64,000 nt of DNA, taken from Typha latifolia. Its lineage: Eukaryota; Streptophyta; Magnoliopsida; Poales; Typhaceae. Shown here in pieces: positions 1-10,697 of this stretch. A program made the position numbers and the translations under genes. Location of the stretch: positions 434,001 through 498,000 of the forward strand of contig CM034099.1 in NCBI GenBank assembly GCA_019914945.1, in the 5' to 3' direction. The notes under the pieces were generated by a model. It was given only the letters and a program-made list of their open reading frames with translations. It was not told the DNA's origin and made no database searches. The first letter of the stretch is position 1; each line of letters opens with the position of its first letter.

Positions 1-2220
1 ATCAAGGCCCTGTTTTGGTTGCATTAAGATATACATCAATATTCATGCCTACATAATAATATTGGCTCATCATTAATAATACTAGTTCGATTAGAATAAA
101 TAATAATACATTATATTAAGGAAAGAGTACATACAGAGATAAGAATGCAGGAAAAGTATACAGAACTAGAGAGACAGAGGGAGAACCGAGGGGTTCACGT
201 GAGATAAGACTAGACGTTCTTATTGGTGCAAGAGACTAAATGGTGGCAAATTAAATACCACTTCCACTTTCCTTTTCATATTGGAATTAAATCCCTTTTG
301 CATGGTACTGAAAATGGCATGCATGTGGGATCTGCTACATGGACCAGAGACCAGAGATGCATGTAGCTAAAACCTCCTGGGCCACGCCACCATTATTAGA
401 GCTCTTATAGCTAAGCTCTTTCCCCATCACCCTCAGCATCCGTACCACCCCACTCATGTGCTTATATCTCCATCATAATTCCATCATCACATCCTAAATT
501 TATTATACGTCTTTTCTTTTTTACCATGCATCCCCTTATGTCATGTCATTCATGCATGTGACTCACACACAATAACCCAATTAGCTATAGAAAACAATAC
601 ATGAACACGAATGAAAGTACTTCATGTGAAAGTCTATGGTTATATATCTACCGAGTAGGAGCACAAGAATATTCACATTAGCAATCCTTTTTAAATGGTA
701 AAGACAATTTTTTTTATTTTTTATTTTAGAATAAAAGAGAGAGAGAGAGAGAGGAAAAGACACTTACAGCATCAAAAGATTCTCTTTTGATCACCCACAT
801 GAACAGCCAATCATAAATCAGAGTGAAGCATGCAATTGGCCCATCAGCTCGACAGCCACGTGGCAGGCGAAGGAGGGGACGTGGGTACGGTGGGTGGCGT
901 CACCCTCCGCCCACACGGGATCCTCCACGGACGTGGCAGCCGTCCGTACGGCGAATCCCGACTGGACGGTGCAGATATCGCCATCACGAGCGAGTCTATG
1001 ATTTCCTTTATATTTTCTTTTTTTTCTTCTTTTTACTTCCCCCTTTCTCGACATTTACTAAAAATTCTATCTATATATATATATATTTATTTATTTATTT
1101 TTAAATTTGAAAAATAAAGGTGTCGTTATTTGCCGCAGCTTAATAAGGTTAAGGTTGGGTATCCCTAGCCCGTGGGCCACATCGTTGACCACTGGGGCCC
1201 ACTTGGGAAGAGAGAGAGGAGGAGAGCATCGAGTTGTTCCATCCATCGCTCGTGTGGGGCAAGTCCGAGAAAGATAGTGCGATCTTTCCTCATCTCTCTC
1301 ATTCCCTTTGCTGTGCGTGTCTTCTAATTGTATATATATTTATAAGGCTTAGCTCCTACTCCACAACGTCTTTGTCTATATTCAATGTACGTATGGAACC
1401 CCACATTACTTACAAGGTTATATTAGCATTCAACGGAACTTTACTGTGGTCCAAATCGGCCTATACCCCCAAATAATAAGAAAGGTGGTCAATGGACTGG
1501 GCTTTAAGTAGGCGGATGCAGCCCAAGGCCTAATGACCCAATCTAGCTAATGGGAATCGTCGCTTTAACACGGGATGCATAAATACTTTGCTTCCACCGA
1601 AAAAATAAGTAAAAAAAGATAAAATATTCTTGCTTTACACCTGCATTACTTCTTTTCCCATCCAACTTTATTATTTAAATATTATTTATATTTATTTCTA
1701 TATTTTGGGATTAAATCCAGGTCTCCAAGAAATCAGGTATTAAAAAGAACCACGTGCTAAATTTATGAAACGACTGCGTAAGACTTTTTGTTGACCCTTC
1801 CAAGTTAAGTTATATATCCGGCTAGATTTTTGTAAACTCTCATACACATTTTGGATCCGGCAAATGGATCACTCTAATGTGAAGCACGCAGGTCGACCTG
1901 GTAGGTTTAGCTTGCCAGGCATGTCGAACAACCAGGTTAAGCAAACGACGTGGCAGCCGAATTCCCTCTATAATTCAGATTAGACCGTTCGTTACTGCTC
2001 CTTTTCGTCCCTCCTTTCAGATTACTTTCCTCGTATGTTCTCATTTCTATTTTCCTATCAATTTCTTATGTAAAGAAACTCCTCTGTAGCTTCCTCAATC
2101 TTGCCTATATGAACCGTGATAAACCTCCAATCTTGTAAACATTCTCTCTTCTTCTGCTGCTGCTGTTCTTCATCTTGAATTAATCCCTTTGTTTCAAGTG
2201 TTCGCATTAGATATCCTTTC
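1..2220. other. Upstream region of the Ca2+-ATPase gene, no gene seen
   Basis: AT-rich sequence with short open frames only, none resembling a known protein. It holds a (GA)n tract near 735-753, a GC-rich patch at about 840-1000 (listed separately) and homopolymer-rich stretches. The last few hundred bases should contain the promoter and 5' leader of the Ca2+-ATPase, but no single TATA box is convincing. A gene beyond the left edge could also use part of this region. Confidence 0.6.
857..937. promoter_or_regulatory. Cluster of ACGT-core (ABRE/G-box-like) motifs
   Basis: Three ACGT-core motifs lie within 81 bp of a GC-rich patch: CACGTGGC at 857-864, GACGTGGG at 878-885 and GACGTGGC at 930-937. 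Such motifs bind bZIP (ABF/ABI5-type) and bHLH factors in plants. They sit about 1.3 kb upstream of the Ca2+-ATPase start codon. ABA or stress responsiveness is an inference from motif identity only. Confidence 0.45.
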
Positions 2221-5200
2221 ATGGAGTACTATGCCGCATTCTTCTTGGCCTCCGGTCGTAGCACCACACAACCGCATAAGCGCTGGCGCGTTGCGCTCAC
2301 CGCCATCTTCACATGCCGCGCCTTCGCCGCGAAGCGTCTATCCGCCATACTCGGCCGAAGCCAATCCTACGTGGCCATTGACATCGACAAATCTACCAAC
2401 CCTCCAGTTAACAAGTCCTTCGCTGGTCTTGTTAGACACAAAGGTCTTGATGACTTGAAACGGCTTGGTGGCGTCGCCGCCGTTGCCGCCGCATTGTCTT
2501 CTGACGACGAGAAGGGGATCAGCAACGACCCCGATGACCTCCGCCGTCGCAAAGATGCCTTCGGGTCGAACACCTATCCGAAGCCGAAACCGAAGCATTT
2601 TGTCATGCACGTGGTTGACGCGCTCAGTGACCTCTTCTTGATCGTCCTCACCGTATGTGCGGCCGTCTCCCTCGGCTTCGGCATCAAGGAGCACGGGATA
2701 AAAGACGGTTGGTATGACGGCGTGAGTATTTTCCTCGCCGTCTTCCTGGTCGCCGCCGTCTCCGCCGTCAATAACCACCGACAGGCGAAGCGCTTCCAAA
2801 GATTAGCGAACGAGTGCAGCAACATCGATGTCGTCATTGTGAGAGAAGGCCGGCGGCAAGTGGTTTCGCTTGCCGACGTCGTGGTGGGCGATGTCGTGGT
2901 GTTAAAGATCGGTGACCAGGTTCCCGCCGATGGGCTATTCCTCGGCGGGCACTCGCTCCAAGTCGACGAGTCGAGCATGACCGGTGAGTCACAACCGGTA
3001 GAGATCGACGGCGAGACGTCTCCCTTCCTCGTGTCTGGTGCGAAGGTGGTCGACGGCTACGCAAACATGATCGTCACCGCCGTTGGCACCGACACCGCGT
3101 GGGGTGACATGATGAGCGCCATCGTCCACGACAAGACCGACCCGACGCCGCTCCAAGAACGGCTGCAGCGGCTCACGTCCACTATTGGGAAGCTCGGCGT
3201 CGCGGTGGCCGTCTTGGTCTTCGCGGTGCTCACGGCGCGCTACTTCACCGGGAACACCAAGGACCATCAAGGAAAGCAGGAATTCGACAAGCATAATGTG
3301 ACAACCGACGGCGTGATTAGCGCAATAGTGGATATATTTCAACAGGCCGTCACTATCATCGTCGTGGCGATACCGGAAGGGCTTCCATTGGCGGTGACGC
3401 TGACGTTAGCCTTCTCGATGAAGAGGATGATAAAGGAGCACGCGTTGGTGCGGCGGCTCTCGGCTTGCGAGACGATGGGCTCGGTCACCGCCATTTGCAC
3501 TGATAAGACTGGAACCCTGACGCTGAACCAGATGAAGGTGACGAAGTTCTGGATCGGCGAAACAACCGTTGACGCCAGCAGCAACAAAGCTCTTAAAGGT
3601 ATGATCTCGCTTTTTTTTCAAATAAATTTATAATCTTTTTTTCTTTTCTTTTTTTGGATTAAAACTTATCATCTAACAACTTAAAATTTCTGGGTTAACT
3701 TGCAGAGACAAAAATCTTGGCGTTGCTCGGCCAAGCTGTTGGGCTCAACACCACCGGAAGCGTCTACACAGCCAATCCTGATTCGCCACCGGAGATCTCA
3801 GGGAGCCCGACCGAGAAAGCTCTTCTCTCATGGGGTGTGACGGAGTTAGGAATGGATGCCGACGAGCTCAAAAGAAACTTCGAAGTGATTCGTGTCGAGG
3901 CCTTTAATTCGGAGAAGAAGCGGAGTGGAGTTTTGGTCAAGGAGAAGGGAAGCAGAGCGTTGAGCGTGCATTGGAAAGGAGCCGCGGAGATGATATTGGG
4001 TCGATGCAACAATTACTTGGGCGAGGAGGGAATGATACGCGAATTGGGTTTGGAGCAGAAGGCAAAGATCGAGCAAATCATCAAACAAATGGCGGGTTCT
4101 AGTCTTCGATGCGTCGCCTTTGCGTGGAAGAAGATGGAAGCAGAGGAAGTCGGCGCAGAAGCTAAACTCGGCGACGAAGGCTTAACTCTGCTGGGTTTGG
4201 TCGGCATCAAAGACCCCTGCCGTCCTGAAGTGAGATCGGCAATTGAAGCTTGTAAGAGCGCGGGAGTTGTCGTCAAGATGGTCACGGGAGACAACCTCTT
4301 CACAGCCCGAGCAATCGCCCTGGAATGCGGAATCCTTATCCCCAACGACGTCGACGGACTAGTCATCGAAGGCGAACAATTCCGAAACTACTCAGAGGAC
4401 GAGCGAGCGGAGATGGTCGATAGGATTCGCGTCATGGCGAGGTCGTCGCCGTTGGATAAGCTTCTAATGGTCCAATGCTTGAAGAAGAAGGGCCACGTTG
4501 TCGCGGTCACCGGGGACGGCACGAACGACGCACCGGCATTGAAAGAAGCCGACGTGGGGCTCTCGATGGGCATCCAAGGCACCGAAGTCGCGAAGGAGAG
4601 CTCCGACGTCGTCATTCTCGACGACAACTTCAACACCGTCGTGACAGTGATGAGATGGGGGAGGTGCGTCTACAACAACATCCAGAAGTTTATCCAGTTT
4701 CAACTCACCGTCAACATTGCAGCATTGGTCATAAACTTCATCTCAGCTATTACTTCTGGAGACATGCCATTAACAACCGTGCAACTCTTGTGGGTTAACT
4801 TGATCATGGACACCATGGGAGCTCTCGCCTTGGCTACTGATAGACCGACCAAGGAGTTGATGAAGAAGCCGCCCGTCGGCCGCACCAAACCGCTCATTAG
4901 TAATGTCATGTGGAGAAATCTCATAGCCCAAGCTCTATTCCAAATCGCAGTTCTAGTAATATTCCAGTTCAAAGGACAGTCCATCTTCGGGGTTAGCAAA
5001 GAGATCAACAACACCATTATATTCAACACCTTCGTCTTCTGCCAAGTCTTCAATGAATTCAATTCGAGGAAGCTTGAGAAGAAGAACGTCTTTCAAGGCA
5101 TTTTCGCAAACAAGTTGTTCTTGGGAATCATTGCTGTGACTGTAGTCATGCAAGTGATGATGGTGGAGCTCTTAAGGAGGTTTGCTGATACAGAGAGGCT

Positions 5201-5330
5201 GAACTGGGGGCAATGGGGGATTTGTCTTGGTGTCGCGGCAATAACGTGGCCGATCGGGTGGATCGTCAAGTGCATACCGGTGTCGAACGCGCCGGTTCTA
5301 CATCTCCTGGCTCGCTGCAGAGCTTCTTAG
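2221..5330 (+). CDS. ACA: Autoinhibited P2B-type Ca2+-transporting ATPase (ACA, ACA12/13-like)
   Basis: Two exons: 2221-3598 and 3706-5330. The 107-bp intron has clear GT and AG ends and splits a Glu codon. The product is 1000 residues, the usual size for the family. These pumps use ATP to export cytosolic Ca2+ and are held inactive by an N-terminal calmodulin-binding region. Visible landmarks: a basic/hydrophobic calmodulin-binding segment at about residues 18-45, TGES at 254-257, PEGLP in TM4 at 385-389, the phosphorylated Asp428 in DKTGT, the nucleotide-binding HWKGAAE at about 549-555, TGDN at about 653, and TGDGTNDAP from 728. Hydrophobic stretches fit ten membrane helices. The single intron and N-terminus suggest the ACA12/ACA13 clade (plasma membrane); clade placement is less certain than the family call. 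A copia element begins 96 bp past the stop, so the native 3' UTR is probably split. Confidence 0.95.
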
Positions 5331-5426
5331 GATGATAATAGTTGCTTTAGTTGTTTCTCGTAAGATATCTCAACTCAATTTCTTTTTTTTTTTCAGTACT
5401 GGATTTGACTGCCTACGGGCAATTTC

Positions 5427-5659
5427 TGTAAAATCTCAGAATCAGATCATCCATTATTAAAACTAGTTTGGCATTAAATAGCCATACAATTCCTAATCTT
5501 TAGCCTAAACAACAGCACACGATATATGCATTTGAATTCAAAAAATAGTTGCTAAACTATTTCCTGGATATCAGGGATTTATTTGAACAAACTGAGATGC
5601 ATGACTAAGTAAACAACAGACTTAATGAATCCCCTAGAATTAAGGACCCATCTCCTTCA
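5427..5659 (-). repeat. 3' LTR of the copia element
   Basis: A 233-bp terminal repeat preceded on the + strand by ATTTC at 5422-5426. It is identical to the other LTR except for one A/G difference in the ATATATGCA versus ATATGTGCA segment. The stop codon of the RNase H frame (5640-5642) lies inside this LTR. Confidence 0.97.
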
Positions 5660-6152
5660 ATCCCTCCCTCAAACTAATCTGTGTATCACTGATTAGTTTA
5701 CTTGATGCTGAACAGACTCCAAGTTGTGTGCGAAGCTTCTGGAATGTGACAAGTTTCAATGGCTTCGTAAAAATGTCAGCTATTTGATCTTGTGTTCCAC
5801 AATGCTCTAACTTGATCACGCCGTTATTAACCAAATCTCGCAAGAAATGGAACCGCACATCAATGTGCTTACATCTACCATGAAACACTGGATTCTTAGA
5901 CAATTTTATTGCTGAGGTGTTGTCACACATGATAGTGGTGCTTTCTTCCAATGCATAACCTAGTTCCTTCAAAACTCTTCTCATCCAGATAGCTTGACAA
6001 GCACAAGCCACAGCTGCAATATATTCAGCTTCTGTTGTGGAAAGTGTAACAATGGCTTGCTTCTTTGAGGACCAGGCTACTGCCCCATCACTTAACAAGA
6101 ATGTGTAGCCCGAGGTGCTCTTCCTCCCCGTCAATATTTCCCGCATAGTCAC
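5640..6152 (-). pseudogene. RNase H end of the copia polyprotein, out of frame
   Basis: A separate 170-codon frame carries the typical copia RNase H end, including the GRKSTSGYTF and TEAEYIAA motifs, and stops inside the 3' LTR. Joining it to the upstream polyprotein would need three frame changes within about 180 bp, near 6298-6306, 6163-6166 and 6126-6130. The bases between these points still match the family in a different frame. The region is thus broken by small indels rather than deleted. The breaks could be real mutations or assembly indels, as all lie at short repeats or G/C runs. Confidence 0.88.
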
Positions 6153-6287
6153 TATTTGTGAACACCTTCGAGATCTTTTGTACCTCCACGCTTATACCAT
6201 ATCCCATAATCTAGAGTTCCTTTTAAGTATCTTAACACCCTCTTGGCTGCCCGATGGTGTGCCCCGGTTGGTCCGGACATGAAACGA

Positions 6288-9200
6288 CTAATAAGACTCA
6301 CAACAAATTGCGAGATCTGGCCGAGTGGAAGTGATATACATTAAGCTTCCAATCATTTGTTTGTAGAGTGTTTCATCAACCTTTTCTCCCTCTTCATCAC
6401 AACTCAATTTGCACCCTGGAACAATGGGATTACATACGAGATTGCGGTCTTCCATTCCAAAACGTTTCAAAATGTCAATAGCATACTTATGTTGGCAAAT
6501 GTGAATGCCATCAAGTGACTGCATTACTTCTATTCCAAGAAAAAATCTCATCTTCCCAAGATCGGACATGTCAAACTCCCTTTGCATTGAAGTTTTAAAT
6601 TTTTTCATCAACAAAATATCATTACCAGTATAGATAAGGTCATCAACATAAATACTGACAATGAGAAATCTACCTTCACTGTTTCCTTTAAAGAATAATG
6701 TATGCTCATTTTGACTCCTCTGAAAGCCTTCTTTGATGAAATAGGTTTCAATACGACTGAACCAAGCCCTAGGTGCTTGTTTTAGTCTGTATAAAGCCTT
6801 GTGAAGTTTATAAACCTTATGTTCACTGCCCTTGTTCACATACCCTTTTGGTTGTTCAATGTAGACATCCTCTTGCAAAGCTCCATGCAGAAATGCTGAC
6901 TTGACATCAAGTTGGAAGATCTCCCATCCATTCTGAGCTGCCAAAGCAATGACCATTCTCACTGTGTCCATTCGAGCCACTGGTGCATATACCTCTGTAT
7001 AGTCAACTCCATACTTTTGAGAGTACCCTTTTGCCACCAATCGAGCTTTAAACTTATCCACCTCCCCAAGTTCATTAAGTTTAGTTTTGTAAATCCATTT
7101 GACACCAATGCATTTACTTCCCTTTGGTAACTCGGTCAGCTTCCAAGTTTGATTCCTTTCAATTGCTTCAATTTCTGCATCCATGGCTATTCTCCACTTT
7201 TTGTTCTTTTGTGCTTCCTCAAATGTCAGTGGATCACATGTGTCAAACTCCACCAAATTCAGCTCAAATGGATCACACGTGTCAAGCTTCATGAAATCCA
7301 ACTCCATCATATTAGCCTCATCTTCATCTTCTGACAATTCTTCACCAGTGACATAGTCACTAAGGTAAGAAGGTGTTCTACGTGCTCGTCCCTCCCTTGC
7401 TTCTGCAACTATCTCTATAGCTGCATCCAAGTCTTCCTGTACGCCATCATTATTCCAATTTACACCCTCAAAGACTTCTTCTCCTTCACTTATTTCATCA
7501 TCACCCCAAACTAGCTCTACACTAGTTTGTTCTACATTATTCTCTCCCCAATCCCATAGCTTATTCTCTTCAAAAACCACATCTTTACTTACTACCACTT
7601 TCTTAGTTCTTGGATCAAATAGTTTATAGCCTTTAGATTCCTCACTAACTCCCAAAAGAATACAAGTAAAACTTTTGTCATCGAGTTTACCTCGCTTAGT
7701 GTCAGGTATGTAGACATGAGCAATGCATCCCCAAACTCGAAAATGTTCCACTGAGGGCTTAACTCCACTCCAAGCCTCTTGTGGTGTGATATTCTTGACT
7801 GCCAGTGTAGGGCATCTATTGAGGACATAGAAGGTCCAATTTACAGCTTCCGGCCAAAAAGTCTTGGGAATTTTCTTTGCACATAGCATGGATCTCACCA
7901 TGTTCATGACCGTCCTGTTCTTGCGCTCAGCTGCACCATTTTGCTGCGGCGTATAGGGAGTTGTTAATTGTCTCTGAATTCCATGCTCCTTACAATAGTC
8001 ATTGAATTCATTGGAAGTGAATTCACCTCCTCGATATGTCCTTACGCTCTTGATCAGCTTTCCTGTTTCTTTCTCAACTAATTTTTTAAACATTTTGAAG
8101 CAATTAAAGGCCTCAGCCTTTTTAACAAGCAAATACACCCATGCTTTACGACTAAAATCATCTATAAAGCATAGAGTGTACCTTTTACCACTGTTGGATG
8201 TAGGACTAATTGGACCACATATGTCTGAGTGTATGAGCTCCAAGACTTCTTTTGCTCTCCAAGTACTTTGCTTGGGAATGACATTCCTATGTTGCTTGCC
8301 AACCATGCAATCTGTACAGATGCTATTTGATGCTTCAAACTGTGGCAAACCTCGCACCATTTTCTTGTCTTGCAATATCTTTAGACCTTTATAACTTAGA
8401 TGACCATATCTTTCATGCCAAAGTTGAGGTAGATCCATGGAGCTTGTGTGCAAACAGTTTACAAATTGTGCTTTTGGAGATGAATGAGTTTGAGCTACTA
8501 GTATGAACATCCTGTTTGAACTCATTTTGCTTTGAACAATTAACCCTCTTACTGGGTGAAAGATTTGGCATATTCCTCCTTGAATTAGGATTGTTAATTC
8601 TTTCTCCTGGAGTTGTCCTATACTCAAGAGGTTGCTCTTGAGCTCGGGAACAAAATACACATCACTAATCACATAGGCAGCATTATTGAAAACCAATTTG
8701 ACATTCCCTTTTCCGGTCACTTCCATTCTAGTGTTATTTCCAAGCTTAACTGAATGTTTGAAATTTTCATTTAAGCTTGAAAACATAGCTTTATCTCCAC
8801 ACATGTGATTAGAGCAGCCAGAATCCAAGAACCAGACATCATTCCTCCTTGCTTTCTGTTCCTCCACCAATGCCATTAAAAGGAGCTCTTCATCTTCATC
8901 AAACTCAGCGAAGTTGACTTCTTTGTTCCACATTGGGCATTCATATTGAAAATGTCCCAAGTTGTGACATTTATAACATTCTATAGTTGCCTTATTGAAG
9001 AAGCTTCTACCTCGACCTCGTCCTCTTCCTCTCATAGTTGTCCTTCCACGACCTCTAAAACTCTCCATATGGTTCACTTTTAGGGCTTGATCTTCTCCTC
9101 GATCATGTCTCTGAAATTTTTGCTCATGAACTACAAGGGAGCTTTGCAGTTCATTAATTGAGATTGTCTCAATGTCTTTGGATTCTTCTATGGATATCAC

Positions 9201-9707
9201 AACATAAGTAAACCTTTCTGTGAGGGTTCTTAAAATCTTTTCAACCACCTTTGAATCCGGCATTTCCTCTCCATTGCTTCTCATTTGATTAGTTATTGAC
9301 ATGACTTTGACAAAATACTCAGAGACATTTTCATTCTCCTTCATTTCCAGTACTTCAAAATCTCTCCTTAGTTTTTGAAGGAGTGACCTTTTAACACGAT
9401 CATTTCCTCCAAATTTCTTTTTCATGGAATCCCACACAATCTTTGCCGTGCGCCTATCAAGAATTTGCTCAAATGTTACCCTGTCAATTGCTTGATAAAG
9501 ATAATGTTTTACTTTGTGATCTTTCATCCTTGAATCTTCAAGCTGTGCTCTCTGTGTATCAGTGAGCATCGTACTAGCTGTTGGTTCTACAAAACCATTC
9601 TCCACCAGGCTCCATAGTCCTTTTGCTCTCAAAAGGTTTTCCATCAGTTCACTCCAGTGGTCATAATGACCATCAAAGTGAGGAAGCTTCATCTTCTCTT
9701 CACTCAT
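6288..9707 (-). CDS. Copia Gag-Pol polyprotein: GAG, protease, integrase, reverse transcriptase
   Basis: An uninterrupted 1139-residue frame starting at an ATG just inside the primer-binding site. Order: a gag region (UBN2 type) at about 1-200; a CCHC zinc knuckle at residues 244-257; a protease Asp-Ser-Gly at 296-298; the integrase zinc finger (His431, His436, Cys464, Cys467); the integrase core; and reverse transcriptase from about 855 with Tyr-Val-Asp-Asp at 1020-1023. In the DD35E triad, Asp495 and Glu594 are present. The middle Asp, expected at 558 by the 35-residue spacing, is Tyr (TAT codon, 8036-8034). The frame ends early at the RT/RNase H junction after a frameshift near 6298-6306. 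The integrase is therefore predicted to be inactive. Confidence 0.93.
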   Translation of the reverse strand: MSEEKMKLPHFDGHYDHWSELMENLLRAKGLWSLVENGFVEPTASTMLTDTQRAQLEDSRMKDHKVKHYLYQAIDRVTFEQILDRRTAKIVWDSMKKKFGGNDRVKRSLLQKLRRDFEVLEMKENENVSEYFVKVMSITNQMRSNGEEMPDSKVVEKILRTLTERFTYVVISIEESKDIETISINELQSSLVVHEQKFQRHDRGEDQALKVNHMESFRGRGRTTMRGRGRGRGRSFFNKATIECYKCHNLGHFQYECPMWNKEVNFAEFDEDEELLLMALVEEQKARRNDVWFLDSGCSNHMCGDKAMFSSLNENFKHSVKLGNNTRMEVTGKGNVKLVFNNAAYVISDVYFVPELKSNLLSIGQLQEKELTILIQGGICQIFHPVRGLIVQSKMSSNRMFILVAQTHSSPKAQFVNCLHTSSMDLPQLWHERYGHLSYKGLKILQDKKMVRGLPQFEASNSICTDCMVGKQHRNVIPKQSTWRAKEVLELIHSDICGPISPTSNSGKRYTLCFIDDFSRKAWVYLLVKKAEAFNCFKMFKKLVEKETGKLIKSVRTYRGGEFTSNEFNDYCKEHGIQRQLTTPYTPQQNGAAERKNRTVMNMVRSMLCAKKIPKTFWPEAVNWTFYVLNRCPTLAVKNITPQEAWSGVKPSVEHFRVWGCIAHVYIPDTKRGKLDDKSFTCILLGVSEESKGYKLFDPRTKKVVVSKDVVFEENKLWDWGENNVEQTSVELVWGDDEISEGEEVFEGVNWNNDGVQEDLDAAIEIVAEAREGRARRTPSYLSDYVTGEELSEDEDEANMMELDFMKLDTCDPFELNLVEFDTCDPLTFEEAQKNKKWRIAMDAEIEAIERNQTWKLTELPKGSKCIGVKWIYKTKLNELGEVDKFKARLVAKGYSQKYGVDYTEVYAPVARMDTVRMVIALAAQNGWEIFQLDVKSAFLHGALQEDVYIEQPKGYVNKGSEHKVYKLHKALYRLKQAPRAWFSRIETYFIKEGFQRSQNEHTLFFKGNSEGRFLIVSIYVDDLIYTGNDILLMKKFKTSMQREFDMSDLGKMRFFLGIEVMQSLDGIHICQHKYAIDILKRFGMEDRNLVCNPIVPGCKLSCDEEGEKVDETLYKQMIGSLMYITSTRPDLAICCESY

Positions 9708-9765
9708 CTTTTATGTATCACTCAAGAAAGCTGCGGCTTTCCTTTTCGCTGGCTCTGATACCAAA

Positions 9766-9998
9766 TGTAAAATCTCAGAATCAGATCATCCATTATTAAA
9801 ACTAGTTTGGCATTAAATAGCCATACAATTCCTAATCTTTAGCCTAAACAACAGCACACGATATGTGCATTTGAATTCAAAAAATAGTTGCTAAACTATT
9901 TCCTGGATATCAGGGATTTATTTGAACAAACTGAGATGCATGACTAAGTAAACAACAGACTTAATGAATCCCCTAGAATTAAGGACCCATCTCCTTCA
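9766..9998 (-). repeat. 5' LTR of the copia element
   Basis: A 233-bp terminal repeat followed on the + strand by ATTTC at 9999-10003. On the minus strand it should hold the element's promoter. It is followed two bases inward by the tRNA primer-binding site at 9752-9763. Confidence 0.97.
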
Positions 9999-10003
9999 AT
10001 TTC

Positions 10004-10697
10004 CTTATGATAAAAAGCAATTTATTTGATTCATTTGACTCAGTTCATGTAATAATGGTACCTATGCGTCTTTAATTTTCTAAGTATTATCTGTGATTCG
10101 GCAGTTCTTTTGTCTTTGAGCTTCAATTGTGAAGTGTTGTTATTTGTATCAAAACAATGTTGAGTTTCTGTCATTATCAGAGCATCTATTCATCAACTAC
10201 TTGAGATGCTGCCTTGGTGGATTAAATCAAGGGAAATCAACACTTAGATTCTTCTATTAAACATAGCAGTTGCAGGGGATACTGCCAATTTGCCAAGTAG
10301 GAGATTTATATAAGATAAAAGAAACTCGTCAATGCATACATAGATTCAGATATACTCTCCTGGATATACAAATAGGTAGTTTAATTTACAAGGCTTTTAA
10401 GAGGAGGCCTGAGAATAAGAAAAATCCATTCTGGTGTTCATGTTTAAGATTAAAGCTCTTATTCTTTTTCCAAGTAATTAGATGGCCAACCAGATATTCT
10501 AAATTTTTTAACATATTATGTCTTAAAGAAAATTATTACATTGTCAACCAACAAAAAATTAATGTTGAGAAGGAAATAATGAACAAATGCTTCACATAGG
10601 TTCATCTACAACAGAAATGAACAACACAACCTTGGAATCTTACAAAAGAAAGACACAAAGTCTACTGGTTTTGGTACAATGTTCATGGAATTGTAGT
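10004..10697. other. Convergent intergenic region, no gene seen
   Basis: AT-rich sequence between the copia element and the stop of the calmodulin-like gene. It probably holds the displaced 3' UTR and poly(A) region of the Ca2+-ATPase on the + strand, as the sequence right of ATTTC continues the pre-insertion flank. It also holds the 3' UTR of the calmodulin-like gene on the minus strand. Short open frames here resemble nothing known. Confidence 0.55.

Larger units (their letters stand above)
5427..9998 (-). mobile_element. Ty1-copia LTR retrotransposon, complete but damaged
   Basis: The two 233-bp LTRs (5427-5659 and 9766-9998) run TG...CA on either strand. They differ at one position by eye (near 5528 versus 9865). 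The element is flanked by the 5-bp target duplication ATTTC (5422-5426 and 9999-10003). Read on the minus strand, a primer-binding site matching the initiator Met tRNA (TGGTATCAGAGC, 9752-9763) follows the 5' LTR, and a purine tract precedes the 3' LTR at about 5660-5672. Domain order is GAG, protease, integrase, reverse transcriptase, RNase H, which defines copia rather than gypsy. It sits antisense behind the Ca2+-ATPase, probably in its 3' UTR. The near-identical LTRs imply a recent insertion. Confidence 0.97.

Noticed and set aside
10270..10599. 109-codon + strand frame after the copia element
   Set aside because: AT-rich, low-complexity product with no family features; lies in the likely 3' UTR zone.
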